DNA from: Desulfuromonas sp.
GTDB taxonomy: Bacteria; Desulfobacterota; Desulfuromonadia; Desulfuromonadales; BM501
Assembly: GCF_002868845.1 (NCBI RefSeq)
Contig: NZ_PKUB01000041.1
Location: forward strand, 203-64,202
Length of the DNA: 64,000 nt
Reading direction: 5' to 3'
This document shows, one piece after another, positions 43,868-52,203 of the stretch. Position numbers and translations under genes: made by a program. Positions within the stretch are counted from its first letter, which is position 1. Each line of letters begins with the position of its first letter. The notes beneath the pieces are model-generated. The model searched no databases. It saw only the letters and a program-made list of their open reading frames with translations, and had not been told where the DNA came from.

Positions 43868-46783
43868 CTAGAGCACAGCCTCCAGGTATTCAGCGGTCCG
43901 ACCACGCTTTTCCTTTTCGATCGCCTTCGGATCGACATCGACGAACTTCTCGTCAGGGGTCACCTTGAAGAGCGGCTGCCCCTTCTGGACGATGACCCCG
44001 TCGCCCCCCTCGATGAGGATCTTGTCGATGGTCCCCGAGAAGGGTGCCGGGACCTTGTTGAACATCTTCATGACCTCGAGGATAAAGAGCGGCTGGCCCT
44101 TCTCGAAATGATCGCCTTCCTTGGCGAAGGGCGGCATTCCCGGGGCCTCCTGGGCGTAGTACATGCCGCCGCCCGGCGTGACGATTTCGTCGGCCTTGGT
44201 CGCCGGCGGGGGAACCAGCACCTTCTTCATCGCCGCCTGGAGGTCTGGATCGTTCAGATATTCGGGAATCGTCACCTCGAGATCATCTTCGACCTTAAAA
44301 TCGTAGAAGTTGGTCTTCTGGGCAACCATGAAGAGCATGCCGAGAAGTTCGTTGCCGATCTCGTAGCCCTGGTGGGCGGACTGGACCTGGGCCCAGGTCT
44401 GCGCATCGTAACCGCCCTGGGGTTTTTCCCTGTTCAGCAGTTCGTTAAGTTTGAGGAACTCGCCCTTTTCCAGACCGAAGGTCTTGCGAAGCTCGGCGTA
44501 GAAGGCGAGGGCGCTTTCGAGCAGATCGCGGTCATGCGTCCAGATCACCTCGGCGGCCGGGGCCTCGGGACGCCAGGTCATGTGCAGGTACTCGTAGGTC
44601 TCTTCCAGGATAACCAGGGGATTTCGCAGCCAGAGGACCTTGCCCTTCTCGAGCTTGAAGTTCTGCCTGTTGAGGCTCAACCAGCCGGAAAGGAGATGCG
44701 GGTCTGCCAACAGCTTCTCCATCGGCCGGGTCAGCAGGGTGCCCTTGCGGTCGAGGGTCTCCGAAACCGATTTTGCCGCTTCGGGCTCTCCGCCGTAGAG
44801 CTTGCCGTAGTGCTTCTTCATGGCCAGGAACGCATAGACAACGTCGAGCTTGGCGGCCTCTTCCTTCAGCTTGCCGACGAGAGTCAGGTAGGGAACGACG
44901 AAGCGGGTTGTCGGCTTGGCCATCACGTTGTTGCCGATGAACCAGTTGACCAGGCCGTAGTGGAACTCGAGGTTGGTCGCCAGGTCGGTACCGCGCAGTG
45001 TCGTGCTGCGCAGGACCTTCGACAGATGGTTGTAGCTTTCGAGGCGGTCTTTCTCCTTGGTCAGGAGCAGGGCGATGTTGGAATCGTAGGCTCCGGCAAC
45101 CGTGTAGCGCATGAACTGGCCGGTGTCGGGGTTGACCATGCAAATCCCCTGGTCATCGCGGATCTCCCCTTCGATCGGGGTCGACCAGTAGCGGATGACG
45201 CCGCCGGCGCTCGGCGACAGGGAGCAGTCGGTAGCGTTGAGCCGGGCCTCGGCGCCGGCGCCGAAACGGGGCAGGCGCTCCGGACGGGGAAGGCGCTCCT
45301 TGTGCTCAGCGAGCAGAGCCATCGCCTCGACCAGCGACTCGACAATGAAGAAATCGTTCTTGTCCTTGGGGTTGGTGAATTTGAGGCTGTAGACCAGCTC
45401 GGTCACCCGGTGCTCGACCTGAATGCGGGTGTTGACCTCCATGAAGTAGTGGCGGCTGCCGTCGACGATGCACTCGAAGGTCGAGGCCGAATCGAGGCCG
45501 ACGGCCTTGCCGAAGCGCTCCGACTCCTCCTCCATCCGCTTGAGGACTTTCAGGTCCGACTCCAGGGCCTTGACCTGAGCCTTGAGGCCGGCCTTCTTGG
45601 CCTTTTCGATTTCAAGCGCCAAAGCCTCCTGGGTCACGGAGATCTCGAGCAGCTTCTGTTCGTGCATCTGCAGGGAGCAGTCGCGGCCGCCGAGGGCGAT
45701 CGCCCACTCGCCGTTGCCGAGAAGCTGAATCTCATTGTGCCGGGTCTGCTCGATGTTGAGCTCGACGAGAACGTTCTTGTTGTCGCCGACGCCGTTCGCC
45801 TTGACCTCGAGCAGGACCTCGCGAACCAGCTCCGGCGCGTCGGCGGCGGCTTTCTTGACGTCGGCGTCGGTCGGGTTTTTCTTGGTCAGCAGGGACGCGC
45901 CGAGGATCCGCTGCCCCTTGCCGCCCCCGCCGCCGATGGCCTTGAGGCGGATCCGGGCGCCGGGATAGTCCTTGAACATCGCCGCACATTCGGCCTCGAC
46001 CTGGGCGCCGAGCTCTTCCATGGAGAAGAGGTCGATCCCCTTGTCGTAGGAGGCGAAAAGGATCTTGTCGGCCAACTCTTCGAGAGAGAGCGTCTCGTCC
46101 TTGAGCACCTTGGCGTCAACCTTGAGCCCCTCGGCCTTGACCAGCGCCAGCAGCGCCTCGCGGCTCGGATGCTTCTTTACCAGGGTGCGGGCGGTGACGT
46201 TGTCGATGCCGGGGGTGACCGAGACGTCGACGGAGAGGGCGGTGCGCTTCGCCTCGTCCTTCTTGCCTGCGCCGCGCTGGGTCGCGGCGCAGGGGCCGAT
46301 GAACTTGAGCCCGGCGTCCTCGATGGCGGCGACGAACTCATCGTCTTCGGCCATGAAACCGTAGCCGGCGAAAATCGCGTCGTAGCCGTTGTCCTTCGCA
46401 ATCGAGATAATCTGCCCGATGCGCTCGATGCGCTCCTCCTTGCTGGCCCCGGTGTAGTCGGGAACCCGGTGGACGCGGCTGTTGTCGGTCAGCTTGCGCA
46501 GCTCGGGCGAAAGGGCGTTGGGATAGACGATCGAGTCCTTCTCGGAGAGGAGAATGCCGTAGTGGGCAATCCCCATCTCGTCGTAGACGTCCATCGCCTC
46601 CTTGCGGATCGGGCCGCGGCAGACGATCAGGGGCTTGAGTTCCTCGCAGGAGAAAGAGCGGACCCACTCGGAGGAGGAGAGGCTCAAGCGGCGATCGCGG
46701 TGAATCAGCGGATTATTCTGATAGTAGTCAGTCGTCTGTGCCATCGGTTTTATCTCCAAATCGAAACCTACGTTCGCTTTCAT
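43868..46783 (-). CDS. biotin-dependent acyl-CoA carboxylase, biotin carboxylase plus biotin carrier
   Basis: The protein is up to 971 residues; a second possible start is ATG 46744 (MAQTTDYYQNNPLIHRDRRL), which has GGAG upstream. It has an N-terminal biotin carboxylase domain with KAIGGGGGKGQRI near residue 280 and the active-site EVNTRIQVEHRVTE near 450. A long middle region follows, then a C-terminal biotinyl domain with the biotinylation Lys in ILEVMKMFNKVPAP (VMKM instead of the usual AMKM). It lies 20 bases downstream of the carboxyltransferase gene and would form one enzyme with it, probably propionyl- or another acyl-CoA carboxylase. Substrate is inferred from the methylmalonyl-CoA genes nearby. 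Confidence 0.88.
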   Translation of the reverse strand: MKANVGFDLEIKPMAQTTDYYQNNPLIHRDRRLSLSSSEWVRSFSCEELKPLIVCRGPIRKEAMDVYDEMGIAHYGILLSEKDSIVYPNALSPELRKLTDNSRVHRVPDYTGASKEERIERIGQIISIAKDNGYDAIFAGYGFMAEDDEFVAAIEDAGLKFIGPCAATQRGAGKKDEAKRTALSVDVSVTPGIDNVTARTLVKKHPSREALLALVKAEGLKVDAKVLKDETLSLEELADKILFASYDKGIDLFSMEELGAQVEAECAAMFKDYPGARIRLKAIGGGGGKGQRILGASLLTKKNPTDADVKKAAADAPELVREVLLEVKANGVGDNKNVLVELNIEQTRHNEIQLLGNGEWAIALGGRDCSLQMHEQKLLEISVTQEALALEIEKAKKAGLKAQVKALESDLKVLKRMEEESERFGKAVGLDSASTFECIVDGSRHYFMEVNTRIQVEHRVTELVYSLKFTNPKDKNDFFIVESLVEAMALLAEHKERLPRPERLPRFGAGAEARLNATDCSLSPSAGGVIRYWSTPIEGEIRDDQGICMVNPDTGQFMRYTVAGAYDSNIALLLTKEKDRLESYNHLSKVLRSTTLRGTDLATNLEFHYGLVNWFIGNNVMAKPTTRFVVPYLTLVGKLKEEAAKLDVVYAFLAMKKHYGKLYGGEPEAAKSVSETLDRKGTLLTRPMEKLLADPHLLSGWLSLNRQNFKLEKGKVLWLRNPLVILEETYEYLHMTWRPEAPAAEVIWTHDRDLLESALAFYAELRKTFGLEKGEFLKLNELLNREKPQGGYDAQTWAQVQSAHQGYEIGNELLGMLFMVAQKTNFYDFKVEDDLEVTIPEYLNDPDLQAAMKKVLVPPPATKADEIVTPGGGMYYAQEAPGMPPFAKEGDHFEKGQPLFILEVMKMFNKVPAPFSGTIDKILIEGGDGVIVQKGQPLFKVTPDEKFVDVDPKAIEKEKRGRTAEYLEAVL

Positions 46784-46803
46784 TCAATAGCCCCCTCGCC
46801 AGC

Positions 46804-47433
46804 CTAGTGGAACTCGCGCTGGACGCCCTGCCACGCCGAAGGCTTGTAATGGCGGAGGAGGAAGTTCATGTTCTTGCCGAGCTCCTGGCGCAGGTCGGTC
46901 GGCATCACGATCGAGGAGATGGAGCCGAGGGCCAGACCCTCCTTCGGGTTCATCAGTTCCTTCTCGTAGCGCAGGTTGAGCTCCGCCTCCTGGGCCTTGA
47001 GCCAATCGGCGGCCTCTTTCTCGGCGTCTTTCTTGGCCTCGGTCCCGTCCATGCCGGCGGCGATGCGCTCGGCCGCCCCTTTTTTGATCATCTCGGAGAG
47101 GGAACCGCGCAGCTTGCGCAGCTCGCCCTTGTAGACGAACTCCTTGCCCGCCGGCCCCATGACCGCCAGGCGGGTCGTCGGCAGGGCGAGTACCAGGTCG
47201 GCGCCGGTCGGGTAGTTGTTGTAGGAGGCGTAGGCGCCGCCGAAGGCGTTGCGCAGGATCAGCAGGATGCGCGGGGTGCGAACGTCGACGATCGAGTCGA
47301 GCATCGAGCGGCCGGCCTGAACGATGCCGCGGGCCTCCTGCTCGCGCCCGGGGAGGAAGCCGGTGGTATCCTCCATGAAGATCAGCGGGATATTGTAGAT
47401 ATTGCAGAAACGCACGAACCGAGCGATCTTCAC
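46804..47433 (-). CDS. C-terminal part of acyl-CoA carboxylase carboxyltransferase, cut off by in-frame TAG
   Basis: The frame continues directly from the upstream piece after one TAG. The thirteen residues between the TAG and the first possible start (GTG 47433) match the family (AVASGQIDCDSAV). This part holds the second crotonase-like half of the carboxyltransferase: ARFVRFCNIYNIPLIFMEDT, TGFLPGREQEARGIVQAGRS, ILRNAFGGAYASYN and the ending PTDLRQELG...QREFH. These contain acyl-CoA and biotin binding elements, so a protein truncated at the TAG could not be active. There is no ribosome binding site before 47433, so this is not a separate gene. Confidence 0.8.
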   Translation of the reverse strand: MKIARFVRFCNIYNIPLIFMEDTTGFLPGREQEARGIVQAGRSMLDSIVDVRTPRILLILRNAFGGAYASYNNYPTGADLVLALPTTRLAVMGPAGKEFVYKGELRKLRGSLSEMIKKGAAERIAAGMDGTEAKKDAEKEAADWLKAQEAELNLRYEKELMNPKEGLALGSISSIVMPTDLRQELGKNMNFLLRHYKPSAWQGVQREFH

Positions 47434-47469
47434 CGCCGAGTCGCAATCGATCTGGCCTGAGGCGACCGC

Positions 47470-47472
47470 CTA
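47470..47472 (-). other. in-frame amber codon inside the carboxyltransferase gene
   Basis: On the minus strand the codons are GTC GCC AAC AAC TAG GCG GTC GCC; homologues have V-x-N-x-x-x-V here with an amino acid at the TAG position. As in the TPR gene, the context is ACTAGG and one C-to-T change from CAG, or a change from TCG, would explain it. Confidence 0.88.
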
Positions 47473-48528
47473 GTTGTTGGCGACGAAACCGACCACGTTG
47501 CCTCCGAGGCGGCCGAAGGCGGTGATCGCTTCGCGGGCGCGGCCCGGCTGCATCTCGAAGTAATCCCCGTGATCGCAGATCTGCTGGATGACGATGGAAA
47601 CGTCGAAAGGCGTGTTGAAGCCCGTCGGCGAGTTGAAGGCCTTTTTGAGCAGGGTGTTGATCTCCCAGGTCTTGCGCTCGAGAGGATCGCTCGTCTCCTG
47701 GAAGGGCGCCATGGAGAAATTGTTGTCGGGAAGGTAGCTCAGCAGGCGCACCGCGGTGCGCAGGGCCGCCGTCTCGTCGGCTACGGTCAGGTCGGCCACG
47801 CCGGAGCTGCCGTGAACCTTCGGGCCGCCCAGCTCCTCGGGAGTGATGTCCTCGCCGAGGACCGACTTGACGACGCCGGGGCCGGTGAGGCCGAAAAAGG
47901 TATCCTCGGGCTGGATGACGAAGCTGCCCTGGCGAGGCAGGTAGGAGCCGCCGCCGGCGTTGAAGCCGAACATGCACATGATAGAGGGGACCACGCCGCT
48001 GATCTTGCGCAGGGCGGTGAAGGCCTCGGCGTAGCCGTCAAGGCCGCCGACCCCGGCCGGCACGAAGGCCCCGGCCGAGTCGTTCATGCCGAGAACCGGG
48101 ATCCCCTTCTCGCCGGCCATGTTGAAGAGCTTGGCCAGCTTGCTGCCGTTGGTGGCGTCGATGGAGCCGGCGCGGACGGTGAAATCGTGCCCGTAGAGGG
48201 CGACGTCGCGGCCGCCGATATTGAGAATGCCGGTGACCAGGGAAGCGCCGTCGAGATTCTTGCCCCAGTTCTGGAACAGAATGTTCGGGTCTTCGTCGGT
48301 GAGAACCTTGATCCGCTCCCAGACGGTCATGCGCTTCTTGAAGTGCTGCTTCTCGATCTGTCCGACGGCGACCGACTTGACCGGACGCTGGATCAGCTCG
48401 TAGCCTTCTTTCATGACCTCTTCATAGCCGCCGGTCGCACCGGCGATTTCCCCCGGGATGTTGAATTCGACTTCCTCCCGTGGCGCCAAAGGATTCTTCA
48501 AGGAAGGTTTGATCAATTTTTTGGACAT
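47470..48528 (-). CDS. N-terminal part of acyl-CoA carboxylase carboxyltransferase
   Basis: Starts at ATG 48528 ([20 protein letters not shown]) or nine bases earlier; AAGGGATG lies just upstream. This is the first crotonase-like half of an AccD/PccB/MmdA-type carboxyltransferase: [40 protein letters not shown] and [28 protein letters not shown] lies right before the TAG. Downstream sequence resumes the family pattern at once. The full gene would have about 573 residues. A clear promoter with an operator-like repeat lies upstream. Confidence 0.85.
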   Translation of the reverse strand: MSKKLIKPSLKNPLAPREEVEFNIPGEIAGATGGYEEVMKEGYELIQRPVKSVAVGQIEKQHFKKRMTVWERIKVLTDEDPNILFQNWGKNLDGASLVTGILNIGGRDVALYGHDFTVRAGSIDATNGSKLAKLFNMAGEKGIPVLGMNDSAGAFVPAGVGGLDGYAEAFTALRKISGVVPSIMCMFGFNAGGGSYLPRQGSFVIQPEDTFFGLTGPGVVKSVLGEDITPEELGGPKVHGSSGVADLTVADETAALRTAVRLLSYLPDNNFSMAPFQETSDPLERKTWEINTLLKKAFNSPTGFNTPFDVSIVIQQICDHGDYFEMQPGRAREAITAFGRLGGNVVGFVANN

Positions 48529-48754
48529 TTCGGTCATCCCTTTTGAATAAATAAATGAACGGATCTCCGGAAAACGACTCTCTGTGCTGCGAACCAGCCT
48601 ATCGACAACTCGGACTGCCTGAAACCGCCAAAAACGATACGGTTCCGTGAAAAACGCCAAACGCCGCCGAACCCCTCCCGGGGCTGCCGGACAGAAGGCT
48701 CGCGCGCAGGATGCTATTTCCCACCAAAAATAAAAAGAAGTTCTATTCGGGGAG

Positions 48755-48796
48755 GATATAACGGAAATGGTCGAAATTGTCAATAAAATTATTTAC
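48755..48796 (-). promoter_or_regulatory. promoter and operator of the carboxylase operon
   Basis: On the minus strand TTGACA (48783-48778) and TATATC (48760-48755) are 17 bases apart, identical boxes and spacing to the XRE-cupin promoter. The -35 box overlaps the near-perfect inverted repeat GTCAATAA-AA-TTATTTAC (plus strand, 48779-48796). Confidence 0.75.
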
Positions 48797-48837
48797 CTTA
48801 GATAAAAACATTTATTCAGATTAAAGAGCCGCTTTAA

Positions 48838-49053
48838 CTACTTAGCCGCCTCCCCTTCCCCGCCTTCGGCCCCCTTCCATCGCACCCGGATTTTCAAACT
48901 TTCGTTTTGTTTTTCAATCCCCCCCTCCACCAAGCCCCCGCCAGGACGGCTCAGAACGACCGGAGGCATATTGACTTTTTTCTCCGGATCCACTACTTTA
49001 ATTCTGGTCCATGGCGCTTCTGCGGGAGATTCCAGCCCCTTTCCACACGACAT
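48838..49053 (-). CDS. possible small protein of unknown function
   Basis: An open frame from ATG 49053 gives 71 residues (start MSCGKGLESPAEAPWTRIKV, end KGAEGGEGEAAK). No convincing ribosome binding site is visible and the composition is not strongly coding. It runs opposite to the upstream region of the next gene. I list it only as a possibility. Confidence 0.25.
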   Translation of the reverse strand: MSCGKGLESPAEAPWTRIKVVDPEKKVNMPPVVLSRPGGGLVEGGIEKQNESLKIRVRWKGAEGGEGEAAK

Positions 49054-49078
49054 CAATTCCAACGAGGTACATACATCC

Positions 49079-50164
49079 TTGCAAGTTGAACCTTTCGATT
49101 GGCCTCTAGGCATCCGCCTTTGGCCCAACGAGCGGCGCCGGGTCCGGCGCCTGCGGGAGGGTTACGACTACTCCCCGATTGAAAATTCGAGCGACTCCTT
49201 TCGCTTCACCGCTGTCTCCGGCGCCGCCAAGGTCCCCGGGGTCTTCCGCTCCTTTGCCGACTGCCTTCCGGAGGAGTCCTTCCTGATCCTGGAGTTCTAC
49301 CAGGAGGAACACGAAGCGGCCCCTGACGAGCAACCCCTTCCGGCGGTCTACTACTCCCCCTACCTCCCCACCAACGAGATCCTGGAGACCCTCGAACCCT
49401 ACCTGCCCCGCCTCATCCACGACGGCTTCGTCGGATTCGGGCTGGCTAACAACCGGGCGGGCATGGAACTGTTCTACTCGGAAGAGAAGGTCCTCACCTT
49501 CTTTACCGGCAACCACCTCCGGGTCACGGACATGCTGGCCCGCCACGGCCTTCATCACCGCTCGGACCTGCTCTATCCCACCGACCTTGGACACGATCAC
49601 CTCTCGCTGCTGTGCCATCCCCAGGGCACCCTCCCCCAGCCCTTCAGCGCCCTCAGCGAAACGGAACTCGACTATGTCCATTTCTGCGGGGAGGTCACCC
49701 AACTTCTCGACATGTACCCCGTGGAGGAGAGTCTTTCCTTCTTCCTCTCCAAAAAGGAGCAGGACCTGATTGAGGCGCGCCTCCAGGAAAACCCCGACCT
49801 CGCCGAGTTCGCCGAGGAGGATTTCGGCACCCTGCTTCTGGACTGGGACGATTTCGTCAGCGAATGCTCCACCGCCTTCGAAGGGGACCTCTGGGACTAT
49901 CGCCAGGGGCTTAAACTGCGGGACATGATCGAGTACGTCCTGGAGGGGATCCCCGCGACCCTCTCCGGCAAGGTGCGCGAAATCATCGCCAGTTCAGACG
50001 AGAAGTTCCAGCAGAACCTGACCGACCGGCGCAAGCGTCTCGACCCTCCGGGGCCCGGGCCGGCTCAGGATGACCGTTTCTGGTACCGGGGCATGGTCCG
50101 CAACCAGGGCGCCTACCTGCGCCGCGACCTGATCCGCCAGGGCTGGTTCAAGCCTGCAACCTGA
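49079..50164 (+). CDS. protein of unknown function
   Basis: The most likely start is TTG 49079, with CGAGGT ten bases upstream; the frame is open further left but that part is not protein-like. About 361 residues, soluble and acidic, with no signal peptide or membrane segment. Recognisable stretches are EPFDWPLGIRLWPNERRRVR, FVGFGLANNRAGMELFYSEE and LTFFTGNHLRVTDMLARHGL, with a Leu/Glu-rich helical C-terminal half. I do not recognise a family. It stands between the carboxylase promoter and mqnB and shows no operon partner. Confidence 0.7.
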   Translation: MQVEPFDWPLGIRLWPNERRRVRRLREGYDYSPIENSSDSFRFTAVSGAAKVPGVFRSFADCLPEESFLILEFYQEEHEAAPDEQPLPAVYYSPYLPTNEILETLEPYLPRLIHDGFVGFGLANNRAGMELFYSEEKVLTFFTGNHLRVTDMLARHGLHHRSDLLYPTDLGHDHLSLLCHPQGTLPQPFSALSETELDYVHFCGEVTQLLDMYPVEESLSFFLSKKEQDLIEARLQENPDLAEFAEEDFGTLLLDWDDFVSECSTAFEGDLWDYRQGLKLRDMIEYVLEGIPATLSGKVREIIASSDEKFQQNLTDRRKRLDPPGPGPAQDDRFWYRGMVRNQGAYLRRDLIRQGWFKPAT

Positions 50165-50284
50165 GCCGGGAGGGGCTCTGACCGGGCAACTGCACACCTT
50201 TTCCCGCCCCGGACCGACGGAACCAGGCTGTACGTCCCAGGGTCAAGACAGCCGGGCAAAAGGGAAGGACTGCTTTCGTTCGCG

Positions 50285-50336
50285 TGGACTCCTGCAGCCT
50301 TTTGCCTTTCACCTAGAACCTGTTACCTTTCTCCTG
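50285..50336. repeat. degenerate 7-bp periodic repeat before mqnB
   Basis: Segment reads TTTTGCC-TTTCACC-TAGAACC-TGTTACC-TTTCTCC, five units sharing a final CC at a 7-bp period, ending just before the mqnB start codon. Confidence 0.55.
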
Positions 50337-50341
50337 AAGCC

Positions 50342-51088
50342 ATGATCGCCCTTATCGCCGCCATCCCCATGGAAACCGAACTGCTGCGCAAAGCAATGGC
50401 GCCCTGCGAAGTGCGCCGCAGCGGCGGCTGGGACCTCTTTCTGGGCCCCCTGCACGGGCAGCTCGTTCAGCTGCTCCACAGCGGGGTGGGCAAGGCCAAC
50501 GCCGCGGCCGCCACCGCCACCTTGCTCACATCCTGTCAACCCGCCGCGGTCATCAGCCTGGGCTGCGGGGGAGCGTACCCGGGAAGCGGTCTCGCGGTCG
50601 GCGACCTGGCCCTGGCCACAGAGGAAATCTACGGCGACGAAGGGGTTCTCGCCCCCGGCGTGTTCCAGGATATGGACCAAATCGGACTGCCTCTCGTCAA
50701 GCGGGACGGTCGCCCACTGTTCAACCGCTTCCCCGCCGACCCCTCCCGGCTGGAATCGGCCCGCCCCGCCCTTGAACGCACCGCCGCGATCACCGGCCGA
50801 ACCCTGGCGACGGGAGGCTTCGTCACCGTCTCCACCTGCTCGGGCACCGAAGCGGCCGGGACGACAATGGCCCGCCGCACCGGCGGCATCTGCGAGAACA
50901 TGGAAGGCGCGGCGGTGGCCCAGATCTGCGCCGTTTACGGAATCCCCTTCCTTGAAATCCGCGGCATCTCCAACCTTGTGGAAGACCGGGACCTGTCCCG
51001 CTGGGACCTGAAGGGCGGCGCCGACATCGCCCAGCGAGCGACCAAGGACCTGCTCGCCAGCTGGCAGCCGGGGAGTCCCTTCGCATGA
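50342..51088 (+). CDS. mqnB: futalosine hydrolase
   Basis: The 248-residue protein is a nucleoside-phosphorylase-fold hydrolase: MIALIAAIPMETELLRKAM at the N-terminus and VISLGCGGAYPGSGLAVGDL near residue 77. The purine-site motif ENMEGAAVAQICAVYGIPF lies near 188, and FLEIRGISNLVEDRDLSRW carries the catalytic Asp region. It splits futalosine to dehypoxanthine futalosine in the menaquinone pathway. It overlaps mqnD by four bases (ATGA), so they are translated together. Confidence 0.93.
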   Translation: MIALIAAIPMETELLRKAMAPCEVRRSGGWDLFLGPLHGQLVQLLHSGVGKANAAAATATLLTSCQPAAVISLGCGGAYPGSGLAVGDLALATEEIYGDEGVLAPGVFQDMDQIGLPLVKRDGRPLFNRFPADPSRLESARPALERTAAITGRTLATGGFVTVSTCSGTEAAGTTMARRTGGICENMEGAAVAQICAVYGIPFLEIRGISNLVEDRDLSRWDLKGGADIAQRATKDLLASWQPGSPFA

Positions 51089-51921
51089 CCCGGACCCTGA
51101 CCCTCGGCTACTCCCCCTGCCCCAACGACACCTTTATCTTCTACGCCCTGATCCACGGCCGGATTCCCCTGCCGGGCCTCGCCGTCCGAGAGCGCCTCGA
51201 AGACGTGGAGACCCTCAACCAGCTCGCCCTGTCCGGGGCCCTGGACCTGACCAAGGTCTCCTACCACGCCCTGGGCCACCTTCGCTCCGAATACGCCCTG
51301 CTACGCAGCGGCGGCGCCCTGGGACGGGGCTGCGGACCCCTCGTCATCAGCCGGGGAAAGACCACCATGGAGGCCCTCAGGGGCAGGCGCATCGCCATCC
51401 CGGGGCGACTCACCACCGCCAACCTCCTCCTCCAGCTTTACGGCGAGGGCTACGAAGACGTCCTGGTCCTCCCCTTCCACGAGATCATGGACGCCGTCGC
51501 CGCCGGCGAGGCCGAGGCCGGGGTCATCATCCACGAGTCGCGCTTCACCTTCCTCGACCAGGGCTTCGTCGAGCTCTGCGACCTCGGCCGCTGGTGGGAA
51601 GAGGAGACCGGCCACCCCATCCCCCTCGGCGGCATCCTCGCCCGCCGCTCCCTCGGGGCGGAGATGATCGGCCTGATCGACCGGGCCATCCGAAGCAGCC
51701 TCAAGTACGCCCGCGCTCACCCCGAAGAGACGAGGGCCTACATCGGGCACCACGCCCAGGAACTGGACAACAAGGTGGTCGCCAGCCACATCGACCTCTA
51801 CGTCAGCGACTTCTCCCTCAACCTCGGGGAGGAGGGGGTGGGGGCGGTGGAGGATCTGCTGCGGCGCGCCGAGGAGCGCGGCCTCATCCCTTCCTGCGAA
51901 CGGCCCCTCTTTTTGTCCTGA
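51085..51921 (+). CDS. mqnD: 1,4-dihydroxy-6-naphthoate synthase
   Basis: The 278-residue protein has a periplasmic-binding-protein fold: LTLGYSPCPNDTFIFYALIH is the diagnostic N-terminal motif. DLTKVSYHALGHLRSEYALL and EAEAGVIIHESRFTFLDQGF line the active-site cleft. It converts cyclic dehypoxanthine futalosine to 1,4-dihydroxy-6-naphthoate. Its coupling to mqnB confirms the futalosine route to menaquinone; mqnA, mqnC and mqnE are not in the window. Confidence 0.95.
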   Translation: MTRTLTLGYSPCPNDTFIFYALIHGRIPLPGLAVRERLEDVETLNQLALSGALDLTKVSYHALGHLRSEYALLRSGGALGRGCGPLVISRGKTTMEALRGRRIAIPGRLTTANLLLQLYGEGYEDVLVLPFHEIMDAVAAGEAEAGVIIHESRFTFLDQGFVELCDLGRWWEEETGHPIPLGGILARRSLGAEMIGLIDRAIRSSLKYARAHPEETRAYIGHHAQELDNKVVASHIDLYVSDFSLNLGEEGVGAVEDLLRRAEERGLIPSCERPLFLS

Positions 51922-52130
51922 GCTCTTCCTTTGCCACCATTTCGGAATCTCCGAGGATTCGTCCATCTTTGGCCTGTCGATGGCGGGGACTCGCCCCCGC
52001 AGGCGACCAGGGGATTGCCCGCCCAACCCCCTGGACCCAAGGACGCCCCCGACACCTTGCCCCCCATCGGTGACGGGGGTCCCCTCCGCTGCGCAGAGGG
52101 AAATCTCCACCTCGCGAAACCCCCTAAAAA

Positions 52131-52164
52131 CAAAAAAAGGCAACTCCCACCCGGGAGTCGCCTT
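52131..52164. terminator. bidirectional terminator between mqnD and serA
   Basis: AAAAAAAGGC-AACTCCC and GGGAGT-CGCCTTT pair around ACCC, with A- and T-runs on both sides, between convergent genes. Confidence 0.85.
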
Positions 52165-52178
52165 TCTCGATCCGACAA

Positions 52179-52195
52179 CTTACAGCTTACAGCTT
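52179..52195. repeat. short 7-bp direct repeat after serA
   Basis: CTTACAG-CTTACAG-CTT, just after the serA stop on the minus strand. Short, but it shares the 7-bp period of other intergenic repeats in the window. Confidence 0.5.
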
Positions 52196-52203
52196 GCCCG
52201 GTC

